A DNA stretch of 64,000 bases from NCBI RefSeq assembly GCF_000234665.1, contig NC_018308.1:216920-280919 (forward strand), given 5' to 3'. Shown piece after piece: positions 11,521 to 23,500 of the stretch; position 1 is the first letter of the stretch; each line of letters begins with the position of its first letter. Both the position numbers and the translations under genes were made by a program. The stretch is from Leishmania mexicana MHOM/GT/2001/U1103 (taxonomy: Eukaryota; Euglenozoa; Kinetoplastea; Trypanosomatida; Trypanosomatidae). The notes under the pieces were generated by a model. That model ran no database searches. It was not told the origin of the DNA and saw nothing but the letters and a program-made list of their open reading frames with translations.

Positions 11521-14500
11521 CCTGCTGCTGCCCGCATCTGCAGGGAAGACGCACTCCTCCGTATTGGGCGCATTCGGCTCGGTAGTCGCCGCCGCCACGG
11601 CCAAGAACTCGGCCACCCCAGCGAGGTCGAAAGCAGCTTGGCTACTTTGATAGGCGCGTAGCCGCCTCTGCTGTCGACGACGTTGATACGCGTCCTGCGT
11701 CGCCGTCGCTGACTCTCGCTGGGGACTTTCAGCGCGCTGCTCCTTCTCAAAGACGTCGTCCAGCGCACACGGAACGTAGTCTGGCGCGCCACGCCAGCGC
11801 AGCACGTACGCAAGGCACTCCGTCGAATCGCCCACGGCCGCAAGGTGGAATAGGTTCAGGTGCAGCGGTCGCGCCCAGAAGGCGGCGGGGCCGGTGGAGG
11901 GGACGAGGAGGGTCTCGGTGGGCGCGGTTGCTGCTGCTGCTGCTTCGCCACTCACACTTGTATACCGTGAATATCTGTCAGCCTTCTCAGAGAGGGGGAC
12001 TGCGACGTGCGCCAGCACTGGCTGCTGCTGTTGCTGCTCCGCCGCTAACCTGTCCACATGGAAGCTGATGTTCGCACCACTGGCGAAGTCCAGTAGGGTA
12101 CTAGTTGTAACGTCGGGTACCGCCGTGGCCTGAGAGAACAGCAACGGCGGCACCGTCGTCGCGCTAGTGGTCGTTCGCGGTTCGCTCGAGCTCGACTCGC
12201 GCATCCTTCCGTCCAGTTTCTCTGCATCTCTCACGGACTTGTGCGGAGCCGCGGCGGCGTCACGGCCGTGCGCGACATCCTCGGCGTAGCACCACCGCAG
12301 AAGCAGAACCCGTGTCACCTGCGCGTTGCCAAGGACCAAGGCGATGTGCACGGGGTTGAAGTCGTGGAGGCAGCACCGCTCCCACCAAGTTTTCGTGGAT
12401 GGCGAATCGGGTATGGCGGCCGTGGCAGTAGTGGTGGCGCTTGAGGAGACGCTAGTATCCGCGATACCAGGCGTGTGCGGAGACATCAGCCGACCTGGCG
12501 GGTGGATATTGGCGCTGCTAGAGCTGGCACATACGGCGGCGGCGGCTGCCGATATCAGCGACGGAAGCGGCGTGGCGACCGTTCCTGCGCCGTTGTCAGC
12601 CAGCGGATGCGCCGTCGACGTCGCAAAGGCGCGGGCTCGCGGTGCAGGAAATGTGGGGAGATCACCAGAGGGGGCGGGGACGGGCAGCGACGCCAGGGAG
12701 TCCGGCGCCACGGATACCATCGCGACTAGAGAGGCGGCTCCTGGCGGTGCCGCCAGCAGCACTGGCGGCGGCCGTTCGGGCATACGTGGTGCAGCCGCCA
12801 TACTCTGTGAAAGTCCGGCCACCACCCGGGCCGTGGTGGCCTGCAAGGCGATGCAGTGCAGCATACTGGCCACTGCCAAATCGGCGTCCAGCTCTACGGC
12901 AAGCAGTAGAGGCGACTTGCAGTGCCCATTGGTGATGGGGTTGCCGGCATTGGTGATGTGCATGTCCACCCACTCACAGCGCCGCGTGAAGGCTGCAAGA
13001 GAGCCACTGGCGTCCCCCAGTGCCGTGCGCGAGTTGTCCTTCTCGCTCGGCACGAGAAAGGTTGTGTCCCTTCCCTTGTTGTTGGGCTGCCCGGCAGAGC
13101 TGCACAGCGCAGCGGTCTTGCCGGCGCCTTTCACGAGGACTTCAGTGTTTTCATTGGCGCTCTCACAACACGAGGCCGCGTTGACCATGGAGGCGAGTGA
13201 CCGTGTCTCTAGCTCGAGCCCCAGCAGCGGGTTCGCGCCTTCGCGCAGCAGCGTGTTGACGAGCCCAACGGACCCCTGCATCACGGCCAGGTGCAGCGCT
13301 GTCAGGCCCTTTGTGGTGGGGAGGTCGACGTGCGCCCCGAGACGCACCAGTGCACCTACCATGCCGTACCAGTGCCCCTCCTCCGGTTCCGCGACAGCTG
13401 CTGCTGCTGCTGCCGCCGCCGCCGGAACAGCCGTGGTTGTGGCTGGGATCGCCGTTCGGCTCGGGCCACGCATGGCGCTGCTTGTGCTTCCAGCGGCCGC
13501 GTTACCGACGCCCATCGACGACGGCGGCCGCTGCGATGACGGGGTGACGATTTGGGGCGGCGAGACAGCGCACGGCTTGCCAGGCGCACGTGTGGTCACC
13601 GGGTCGCTCCTGGTGCACAGGGGGGTCTCTCTTCCTCTCTTCACGCGCGCCGTCGTGCTGCTGTCTGTGGGGGCCGTCTCCGGTGGGCTCCAGAGGTTGC
13701 TGTCACAGCCTTCCACTCCACTAGGTGCGTCGCTGCCGGCCGAGTAGGCGGCCTGCAACTGTGCTTGCACCCACTTTAGTCGCTGCTGCTGGTTGTGTCG
13801 CCGGCGCCTTGTCACCTGCGCGGCAGCTTGCACGGCAGTGGTTTCCACAGTAGGTATGCCTACGACATGTCGAGCCCCTTGCGCGGCTGCGCTCGGCGAC
13901 TCGGCCGTGATGTGCGGCGACGTGTGGACTTCGGTGCGGTAGAGCACTGCGTAGTGCAGCGGCGCGTAGCCGGCCTTGTCCAGCACGTTCGGCTCAGCGC
14001 CGATGCGGCTGAGAAAGATCGCCCCCTGCACAAACCCTCCCATGGCTGCGTAGTGCAAGGCGCCGCGCCCTTTGGCGTCCACCCGATGCCCATAGGTGTG
14101 GCCGTAAACCGCCAGTAAACTCTGCAAGGCGTACGTGTTGTCGCCGTCGCGGCGGACGCAGTCCAGGAAGCGCGCAAAGGTTTCCTCTTCGTTCATCCAC
14201 GCACACGTTGACGAGGAGCTGAGCGATAGGCTCTCGTTGACGGACACGCTCAGCACCGTCGGGGTGGAGTCGAGCTGTGTCGACGGTGACGATGTCGGCA
14301 CACCGTCGTCCTCACAGCTGCAGTGCGTCGCAGCGAGGCTGGGCACCACAGTTGCCAGCGCCCGCGAAAGCCATCCATCTTGCGTGACCGAGTGCTGCTG
14401 CTGGGCTTCGCTTGCCGTCTCAAGAGCCCCAGCACCGTCGTCGTGATTCCCGGAGTGCAACTCCTCCTCGTTCTCGCCAGAAAGGGTTGGGGCGGCTGTC

Positions 14501-17500
14501 GTCGTGTCCGAGGCAGACAGTCGCCGTGCCTGCATCGCCCTCTCCCCACGCCGGAGCTCCTCGCGCTCCATCGCGAGCAGCCGTTCTCGCATCTCCAGCT
14601 CCACTGCCTCGGCCTTCCCGCCCACGCGTGCGACGGTCGGCAGCGTCAACAGCATTGATCCCTTTAGGTTCTCGCGTGTGAAGCGGGCAGGCGCGGAGCT
14701 CAAGTGCCCTAAACTCGGCGTCGGTGAATGCATCGCCAAAGGATTGACGCCCGGCATCAAGCGTAGAAAGGCGGCGGTGACAGTGGGAACAACACCGACG
14801 CCGTTCACGTCTTCTGCACCGCCAAGAGCGCGTGGACTGCTGCTGCCAAGCTCCGCCGCATCCGCCGCTTCGCCCGTGGCTTTGCCAAACTGCTGCAGCA
14901 CCTTCGCCGCCACACTGTGCCAGAACTCCATAGGCGAGATGGCCGTCACCGCGGCCGCGCCGCCTCCAGCTGCGCCGTGTGAGCCTGGTGCGTCGCCGCC
15001 GAGGAGCCCATCGTCTTCCCGGTCTTCGCCCGCAACGACGCTTGTTGCGCCTTCTCCCCACGTCGTCGCTGTTGTCGTCACAGCTGAGGGAGGGGGTAGA
15101 GAAGGGGCGGAGCCAAGGGCTGTGCCGGCGAAGGAGGCCCCGAGACGGCGCACCATCCACGGCGGGCATGTGCCTCCGCCAGCCTTCATTAGGCGCGCAC
15201 TTCGATGGGCGATGGAGTGGCGACGGAGACGACTGCCAAACGGCGGCATCACGGTGCCGCTGACTGCCATGCCGACGCTGTTGCCCCGGTTCATCAGCAG
15301 CTCCCTGCTCACCGTCGCTGGCCAACCCAGTCCACCGAGCGACCCCGGTGTCGCTGCCGGCCTGGACCTTGTCACGTGCTGCCCCTGCGCGTTCACGGAT
15401 TCGAGCGAGGGCGGTGTAAAAGAAACTGAGAAGAAGAGTTCCCACCACGTGCGACACAAAAGACGGCGATACTCGGTGGACACCCAACGCAGCGGATCCG
15501 CGACGGCGTCGACGAGGTTGGCTACCGCACTCCCCGTCGTAAGCAGCACCGCCGCCGCCCACGCCCACGCGGCGTCTGAATAAAGCTGCAGCATCAGCAG
15601 GAGTAGAGCTACCGTCAACACATGCCGAAAGTGGAACGGCACTGGCGTCATCGACGCCAGTGCCGCTGTTGCGGTTGCGCTTATCGCGGTAGATCCTGCC
15701 GTCTCCCTACCGTGCAGTTGGCCAGTGGACGGAAGGTGCGAGAGATCAAGGCTGCCGCGGAATGCGCTGCTGCCTGACCTCTGCCAGGTGCGACACGACA
15801 CACGCGGCCGAAGTCGCTGCTGGCGTGCGGCGACAGAGCCTCTGCGAGCGGCGGGCGTTGTGACTGACGCAGCCGCTGCGGCTTCAGACACCGTGGCAAG
15901 AAGCTGCCCGGGTAGTTTCATCCAACGGCCCACAAGTACCCGCTCCGCAGCGAGGAGTAGCAGCCCAGCTACCCCGACAAAGCCCTCTGTGGGGCATGGG
16001 ACGGCTGCTGCGACTGCAGTGGCTGTGGGCAGTCGTTGAACTCCACGTCTTCCACGCACCAGCCCAGAACTCCCTGGCGTTGTTGACGCTTCTACAGCTG
16101 CCAGGGCGGACGTCGCCGCCACGGCGACGGCGACGCGGGCCACCGCTAGCAGAGCAAACAAGAGGAATGTTAGGAGAACCATCACGGCGTCGCTCAGCCA
16201 GAAAGCGGCGAGCAGCCGCTGGCGCAAGTGCTGGAGGTGACGGTGCCGTTCACGAGACGAGCGGCCCCTACCACCATCGCCAGTGCGCCCGTGTCGGCTG
16301 GTACGTTCCTGTCCCTCCTCGCACGCCCAAGCATGGAAAGACCACAGGCGCCGCCCGGAGCAGCGCAGCAGTCGACGCCACAGGCCGCTGCCGGTGCTTG
16401 ACGGGTCCTCGTTATCTCTGAAGGCGGACGAGAAGGGGATGTGGCTGGCCTGGCTGCCGGGCTCCACGCTATTCCACAGCGTTTCGTCATCGTCGTCGAT
16501 GTCATCGTAGTCCTCGTCGATAGAAGATGGGCTTCGCTTCTGGTGCTGCTGTTGCAGTCCGGCAGGACGTAAGCTGCGCCGCCAGGACTTGCGCCGGCTG
16601 CCTCTAGGCGTTGTATCCTCCACAAGGACGTCGTCCATGCTCGCCGCCGCCGCGGCCGTTGCCTCGTGGCCGCCAGTATCACGCCTCGTGTGCTTGGCGT
16701 GGACGGTGTCGGGAAGGTCGCCGCTGTCTGCGAGGTTGCATTGGGTACTATCACCACGATCGCGGGCACGATTGGCGTACGCGGGCGCACGTGTTGAACG
16801 CCGACGCTGCACCGCGAGGGATTGCTGGAGAAGAATTCGAGGTGCCACGATGGAGCCTCGGCACCTGGGAGGCGACAGAGAGGCTACGGCGGCAGCGGCG
16901 TAGCTGCCTGTTCCATCGAGGATGGAGGCGGCGTCCTTGCTCACCTCGTCGGTCGCTCCCGCCAACGCTGTTGCCGTAGCTGTGGTGGTGGTGACGTCCA
17001 CGATGGCCCTCCAGAGGCTGGGATGCTGTTCAGCGGTGCCCATCACTGCGTAGCGCCATTGTGCGTTGCACAGCAGGGCGAAGCTGCTGAAGAACGCCGT
17101 CGCGGTGATGGTCTGCAGGAGAGGCTCGTAGATGCCGTAAAGACGCACCATCCTTGTTGCCGCCACCGGTGAGGGCGACGGTGGTACAACTTCTGTCCAA
17201 GGGCTCAAGAAAGCATCGAGCACCTCCTGACCTAGCAGCACACACACTTGCCACACTCTCGACGCTGACGAGGATTGCGCAGCTGGCTGTGCCCAGTCGA
17301 GACGTGGCGGCGACTCGCCGCCTGACGTCATTGCCCATCGCGGCAGCAGCTGCGAGGAGGCACCCCATAGGGAGGCCGTCCGTTGACCAATGTCCTGACT
17401 GCCGCGGCAACGTCGCATCGACCCGGCGGTCATGAAGTAGGCGAGAAAACCTCCATAACACATGTAGTGCGCAACGCAGTACCACGGCTGCACCTCCCGA

Positions 17501-17604
17501 ACGCAAGGCAGGCGGCGGAAGCGCACGAGGAAATAGGTGGCGACAAGACCAGCCAGGGCGTAGCCGGCGAGTGCTACAAGACACACATGCGCCAGCTTCG
17601 TCAT
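8449..17604 (-). CDS. Giant polytopic membrane protein with scattered ankyrin repeats
   Basis: A single 3051-aa frame from an ATG at 17604. The N-terminal 700 residues hold about seven hydrophobic segments (near 5-28, 42-62, 158-182, 465-500, 535-555, 660-680 and 682-698). The rest is soluble, with ankyrin-type motifs at about 1175-1225 (GRGALHYAAMGG and GYAPLHYAV), 1416-1463 (GLTALHLAVMQGSVGLVNTL), 1553-1585, 1748-1775, 1913-1943 (NLFHLAAVGD) and 2569-2601 (GLTPLHYAIANQNAGMVYLL). They are separated by long Ala/Ser/Thr-rich linkers, including poly-Ser runs near 2035 and 2290. No enzyme motif is visible; in particular there is no DHHC motif, so it is not an ankyrin-type palmitoyltransferase. 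Ankyrin repeats usually bind proteins, so a membrane-anchored scaffold is my inference. A CT-rich tract with AG at 17645-17646 lies 41 nt upstream. Confidence 0.9.
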
Positions 17605-19183
17605 GCTGCACGCTCTGTGGTGTGCCGCTGCGTTGGAGTTTCAGCTCGAGGGAAGGGAAGGGAAGGGCTGTCGACGCCAGCGAGACGGTGACTGCCCGCA
17701 GACGTGTCGCCACTGCAGCGGGAGCGCCTCTCGCCCGTCGCAGCGATCGGGGCAGAAGAATGAATGAACGGATGGGAGAAGGTGTGGTGGCGAACCACAG
17801 AATAAGGGAAAAGTGAGTGAGCGAGAGCAGGAGGGGGGAGGGAAGGGGAGGGGGGAGGGGGGGGGGGTTGATGGCGACACGCAGCAGCAGCAGCAGCAGG
17901 ACGGATGGGGTGGGTATAAGATAAACCAACCAACCACGAAGCAGCAGCAGCAGCAGCGGCGGCGGCACACTGTGGCACCGACGGCGTCGACAAGGGAGGG
18001 GGAGAGGGGGTAACGTGTATGTGCGTGTATGTATGTGCGAGAGAGGGGGGGCGCAAAGTGTGTGAGCGAAGAACACGCGTGACTGGGCCTGCACGTGTGT
18101 GTGTGTACGTCTCTCTCCGTCCGCCTTGTATGGGTGCGTGCGTGCGTGGCTGTGCGTGTGAGTGTATGTTTAGTCGTATATCAACACATAGATGTATATG
18201 AGACTGCGCCACTGAGTGCTGTCTGCGTGTTGAGGGGGGAGTGTGTGTGGGTGGGGGTGGGTAGGGAGGAGGGCTGAATGGGGAGAGGCACGCGTCGACT
18301 ATGTCCATGTCGTGCCTTGTGCAAGTGCCCTCACATGAACCCACCACCGCCGATCCACAGACACACAGGTAAGCGCGCGCAGGCCTGTTGGAGACAGGAG
18401 AGACGGGGGTGAGGGGGGAGGGGTCGAGCTGCCTGAGTTGCTGGAGGCACGGACAACTGTGAGGTGAAGAGCGAGGGAAGATGCGCGGTGGGGCAAACGA
18501 CGGTTGTGCAGGCGTGGGCGTGTGCGGTGGGCACACGTGTGCGGTTTCAGCCACGAACACCACGTGCACACATGCATGAAAGACTTCACCAACACACTCA
18601 CACACACGCAGAGGGAGAGTGGGAGGGAGGGAGAGGGAGTTGATGTGGCTTCGGGGAGCGAGAAAGAAAGGTGCTCGGCCACATCCTGAAGCATAAGAAC
18701 ACGTGTGTGTGTGTGTCTGCCAGCCCACGCTCAACGGGCGGCACTGTCGCAGGGCCTCGGAGAGGCGTGCCCACATCGATGGGCGCACGCGCGTGTGTTT
18801 GTGTATCTTCGAGTCTTGTCAGCTGTTGAGGTGAAACACGCGCGCGACGGTTTCTAGTGCTGCACGCACACAGTGGGATACACAGAGGCACTCACAGGAC
18901 AGAGCAATGCTGCGACATGGGGCACCGTTGTCCAGTGCTGCATGTCTCCCTTAAGCGGTACCTGTGCACAGGACGCGTGCGGCGATGCGCGATAAGTCCT
19001 CTCCTCTCCTCAGCATCGCCACTTCTCAGCGCCAAGGCGACGGGAGGAGAGGGAAGGGTGGGGGGGGGGGAGGCCGACACATGCACCGCCATAAACACGC
19101 GCACTCGACCCCTTTCTCCGAAGTATGTATGCATGTGCGTGCGTGCGTGCGTGTGTGTGTGCAGAAAATAACGTGCCACACCT
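17605..19183. other. Intergenic region
   Basis: About 1.6 kb without a supported gene. It contains CAG runs near 17882-17900 and 17939-17957, poly-G near 17858-17868 and many GT/CA stretches (for example 18097-18108 and 18702-18716). The long minus-strand frame 17601-18788 consists of His/Pro/Cys/Thr-rich translated repeats and starts inside the ankyrin gene's 5' flank, so I leave it out. Confidence 0.6.
17645..17667 (-). promoter_or_regulatory. Predicted trans-splice acceptor for the ankyrin gene
   Basis: The minus sense shows repeated CCCTT units (17649-17667) followed by CGAG, with the AG at 17645-17646, 41 nt before the ATG. This fits the start at 17604. Confidence 0.6.
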
Positions 19184-19687
19184 TTACGCATCCTCGCCAT
19201 CGCCGTCCGAGTCGCTTGACGACGATGCGGACGCTGACGATGATAAAGCAGAGCCGTCTGAGCTCGCATCTGAGTCCGAGTCCAGCCTGCTGCGCAGCTT
19301 CTCCTCGAGCCGCTGCTTCTTCTTCCCCCTTTTGGCGGCGCGGCGGTTGCGCTTCTTCGCCTGTATGCTTTCTAGTTTCTTGACCTTCTCCTGATGGACC
19401 TGACGACGTTGCTGCAGCTCCGCTGCTGCGGCGGCCGCGGCGCGGAGGTGCTGCTGCCGCACCTCTTCACGCTCCTCTGCAATACGTGTGTTGGTGTTCG
19501 TCTTGCCGCCAGCGCCGGCAATGGTGGACCGAAGCCGCGGCAGCGAGCGCATCGTTGCAATACCGCGGATGTACGACTCATGCTCGCGCTGCAGCCGTGC
19601 GTCGCGGGCGGCCTTCTCCTCCGGCGTTAGCGGCGGCGGCGGCGCGTTGCCGCCGTGGTTGTTGCCGCTGGGAGAAGAGATAGACAT
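19184..19687 (-). CDS. Small basic protein, PRKRIP1 (DUF1168)-like
   Basis: A 167-aa, highly charged protein from an ATG at 19687. The N-terminal PPPPLTPEEKAARDARLQ segment leads into a long helix (about 65-135) rich in K/R/E/Q, with KKRNRRAAKRGKKKQRLEEK near 110-130. It ends in a Ser/Asp acidic tail. Order and composition resemble PRKRIP1, a spliceosome-associated helical protein (an arginine/lysine helix with KRRKKRQKLKEKK, then a Ser/Glu tail). The similarity is by eye over a low-complexity helix, so it could be another nuclear or nucleolar basic protein. No membrane segment or enzyme motif. Confidence 0.75.
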   Translation of the reverse strand: MSISSPSGNNHGGNAPPPPLTPEEKAARDARLQREHESYIRGIATMRSLPRLRSTIAGAGGKTNTNTRIAEEREEVRQQHLRAAAAAAAELQQRRQVHQEKVKKLESIQAKKRNRRAAKRGKKKQRLEEKLRSRLDSDSDASSDGSALSSSASASSSSDSDGDGEDA

Positions 19688-20512
19688 ACTTCACCGATGG
19701 GTGGTGAGGCGGAGAAGGGCGCTTGCCGTAGTACTGACACAGAAGTGTGTGTGTGTGTGTGATGGCGTGTTCATGTGAGCAGAGGGGAGAGAAGAGTGTA
19801 GGTGGGCGGTGGTGAGGAAGCGGAGGGACATCACGCGGAAGGGGCTGTCTGACGAACGGGAAGGCACTTCCCCCGCTGTGCCTTCTCTGCGGCGTCTTGG
19901 GGTGGACTTGCGTGTTCTGCTGTCTATCAACCTGCACGCGGCGCGAGATCTGCTCGCCGTAGAGTTCACATTCACGCACACACGTGCACAGCACGAGAGC
20001 AAGTTGGGTGGGGGAGAGGATGACATGGGGAGGAGCCGCCGCACCACAGTGAGGGGAAGAGAGAACGCGCACGTGGAGCACCCCTCTCCCCCTCAACACA
20101 CCCACAAACACATGCACAAACACACGCACACACACCGTGTCCTCCAGAACAAGAAGGATACATGTGTGTATATACATACATATGTTTGTGTACATGGTAT
20201 CTACCGAGAGATACACAGCGCTGTTGGAGTGTATGTGTTCTTCGGTTGCAGGTGTGTGCGCCTCTGCGGCACGTGTGTGGGCAGTGCCGACCATGCTATA
20301 CAGCACGCACACCATACACGCTGAGGGAGAGGGAGAGAGAGGCAGCCGCTTGAGCAACGCAGCGCCATCAACCACACACACACACACACACACACACAGA
20401 CAGATGCGGCAGAGACAACAGCAACAGGTCAGCCATGCCGGTTTCTCCGCGTTTACGGGCAGAGCTCCTGCAGTGTTCCGATACCTTGCACACTCTCTCC
20501 CTTCTCTGCGCA
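19688..20512. other. Intergenic region
   Basis: Spacer with a GT run (19745-19761), CA-rich stretches (20095-20140) and a clean (CA)n array (20373-20398). No gene-like frame. Confidence 0.6.
20373..20398. repeat. (CA)13 microsatellite
   Basis: Uninterrupted CA dinucleotides just 5' of the minus-strand PRKRIP1-like gene, at the 3' end of the 1275-aa gene. Typical of Leishmania spacers. Confidence 0.9.
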
Positions 20513-23500
20513 CTACTGCTGCCGTTGTACTTGGTCTCGCCGTTTGCCCGTGGCCTCGAGGGAGGGCGTGCAGCGCGCCGCACATTGCGCAGCCTTGTGT
20601 GCGCTGCTGCCGCTTGCATTCTCGCGTGGCGGCGAGGCCGCAGGGATGATGGGGAGTGATGCAAGGCCGACATGAGTCGACTTTCCCTTCGCGCTTTTCT
20701 GTGCCTGAGCAGCTGATGGGGGATCGCTGACACAGTTCCCCGCACGTGGACGCAGCAGCGACAGCGATGGGGCTGCAAGCGAGGCCGCCGTGGTGAACAA
20801 CGGAGCGGCAATGGATGCCCCAGGATCCACAGATATGGTACGCGGAAGCGCAAAGATATTCGCCGGCGAGGCGCTTAACATCGGCCTCGTTGTCTTTTCC
20901 GTGGCCGTGTCTCCTCGAAAGTTCTGGCGTCTGCGAACACGGTCGTCAGCGCGGTGTCGGCGCTCGGTTGACTGAGCGCCGCCGGTGCAGTCGCTCTTTT
21001 TCCGCTTCGTCACCGTGTGACTAGACACTGGCACAGACGACGGCGCCGGCGAGCGTCGAGGACGCACTGCGTCGCTGCGGCCGTCATCGCCGCCGTGGTT
21101 CTTACGCAGTCGCTTAGTGCCAGCGTGGTGAGACGACGGCTGCTGCTGTTGCGGTTGATGCAGTTGATCCATGCGCGGCATGGACGCGTCATCTGCCGCT
21201 GTTGCTTCGGCTACGGATGCCAGTGGTGGCTGGCGGAGGGGAGCCGTCGGTGGCGTGGAGGAGGACGCCGAAGCAAGCGCAATGGCTGCACGTCCTTCGC
21301 CACTGCAACTGACGCCGAGGCACGCCAACGCTTCGCTTCCGCCGGCGCGCTGCGATGAGGGTGCGACGTCCCCTTGCTCTGTCACAGTACGGCTTCCGTC
21401 GACGTGTGACGCCACCGCTTCCACCCCCATGCCTTCTGGCCTCATCATCGCCCTTTCGGGGTAGTGGTGCGTTCTGGGGTCCTGCGGCTGGGGCGAGACG
21501 CTGTGCGACGCTTCTGAGCCGCCGTACACCCGTGCCAGTCTTGTGCCGTTTCCACCCTGGCTGCCGTGGGCAGTCTCGCCATCCTGAGAGAGCAATGTGT
21601 AGCGCCGAGGGCCGCCGCCTGGGCTGCACCGACTCGTACTCGGACTGCAACGCGTATCACCGCCGGCAAGCGTGGCAGTCCTCGTTGCCTGCAGCGAGTG
21701 AAGCCGCTGCTGCTGCCGGCGCAGAATATCATCGGCCTCGTCAGCCCACCGGAAGTCCATCTTGGAGACTGAGCGCCGTGCTGCCCTATCCTCGGGCAGG
21801 GGTGGGTGCGGATGACGCTGCGGTGGCTCTTCCCCGTGCTTTGAGGGGTCGGAGGGCTCGTGACTGGCATGGGGTGGTGGGGAGGTCGAGGGCGAGGAGG
21901 GGGCGACCGAGGCATCAGCCACGGAAGCAGGGACAGGGTTTGCCGTACGCGCCGCCTTTTCCACGCTTGATGAGCCACACTCCGCATGGCCTTCAGCATG
22001 GACACCTCGCGGTGCGGCTGTAGCGCGCCGTTGCGCAGGATACTCGAGAGAAGGCCGCTGGGGCGACAGGGACACCGCCGATGCCGGCTCCCCAGCATCT
22101 CCCTCCGCGTCCTCATCATCGCCGCCAACACGCTCGTCCTCGACGCCAACGGCAACAGGCACCACCGAGCCGCTGTCACACCTGTACTGGCCGTCGTCGC
22201 CGGCTTCCACAGAGCAAGATGCATCCACCGGCGAATCCAATGACGTGGCGGCCCGCGGCTCAGCGTCGTCTTCATTGGCGGCTGCAGCGGCACTCGCACG
22301 GCTTTCCTGGCTGATGCTGGAGACTGTCACCACAGCCTCCTCCTTGCTCCGGTGAATCACCTGCGGTGGCGAATCGCCCATCACGGCGGTGTCTGCTGCA
22401 TGGTTGCCAGCGCAGAGCTCATCCGTGGCGCCCACACCGCTGTCTGCCATATCGGTCGGAGAGGGAGCCGGGGAGGCCGGCGGCTGCGCAGCTGCAGAAG
22501 GCGCTGGCTGCGCTGGTGGGGTCTGAGCGTCACGTGGGCACCGCTCTTGCGGGAGTGGTGTCGACCAGCACGATGGGGGCGGCAGCGGCGGCTGTGATGG
22601 CGCTCCAGGGGCCGGGGTGTGGGGCGGATACTCCACATCACTTCCTACGCTTCTTTGGCGGGAACAACAGCACTGTAGACGCAGGCGCATCTGCTGCCGG
22701 CACGGTGGACTGAAGACGAGCCCGCTAGGGTCCGCCACCGGGCTCATCGAGGCTGACACCCTGGTGGTGTGCCTGTGACGCATCGGCGAATCGAGGTGAG
22801 AGTTGCCCTCTTCATCTCTCGTGAGGCTACATGGCAGCGCTGACACGGCGAGGGCGGTCGTGGCGACCACCACAGGGCACGGGCGCCGTTGCTCGGGAGC
22901 TCCAGCTGATGGTGAGGTGGCAAGGGACAGGAACCCAACATCGTTGCCGTCCTCTTCACCTCTTCCGTCGTGCTCTGCGTCCTCTTCGTCATTGCGACCG
23001 CCCCCTTCTGCAGACGGGTCTGTGTCGTGCCAGCTGCGGTAGCGGCAGTAGGGGTGATCGAACCGAACGGGTGTGGTCGTGGCGGTGGCACTCTCCCACG
23101 TGCCGCACGACTCCACCGCCTTCTCTTGTTGCGCAAGTGTGTGCGCCTGCTCAGCATCAACTGCCCCGGGGCCCTCCCCATTACCGCCCCTGCAAGCGGA
23201 ATGCTCCAACGGAGGACTGCAGCCTGCATCACGTCCAGTACCATCGCACCTGCCCTCCTTGTCTGTTCTCACGGCGTCTGCTGACATGGATGGCGTGTGC
23301 ATGTGCAACGCGGGGGCGGCCGGTGCCGCCTCTTCCATCGACCACGTGTCGACAAAGGGTTCGGCCTCCTCGTTCTCGTCGATGTGATTCGCGCTGTTGT
23401 CCTGCTCAAGACTCATGGGCGCCGCCGCAGCGTCGCATAACAACGAAACGTCCGACGTCGAGGCTAGGAGTACCAGGTCAGGCGGCGAGGCGGCGGACAG

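Noticed and set aside
12326..13747. 473-codon plus-strand frame
   Set aside because: Mirror frame of the giant ankyrin gene; the Ala/Ser-rich GC-heavy codons create it.
14420..15568. 382-codon minus-strand frame
   Set aside because: Out-of-frame reading within the ankyrin gene, arginine-rich.
8449..17604. Ankyrin-repeat palmitoyltransferase
   Set aside because: No DHHC cysteine motif found in the sequence despite membrane segments and ankyrin motifs.
17601..18788. 395-codon minus-strand frame upstream of the ankyrin gene
   Set aside because: Thr/His/Pro/Cys repeats from CA and CT tracts; no start signal and no ordered segment.
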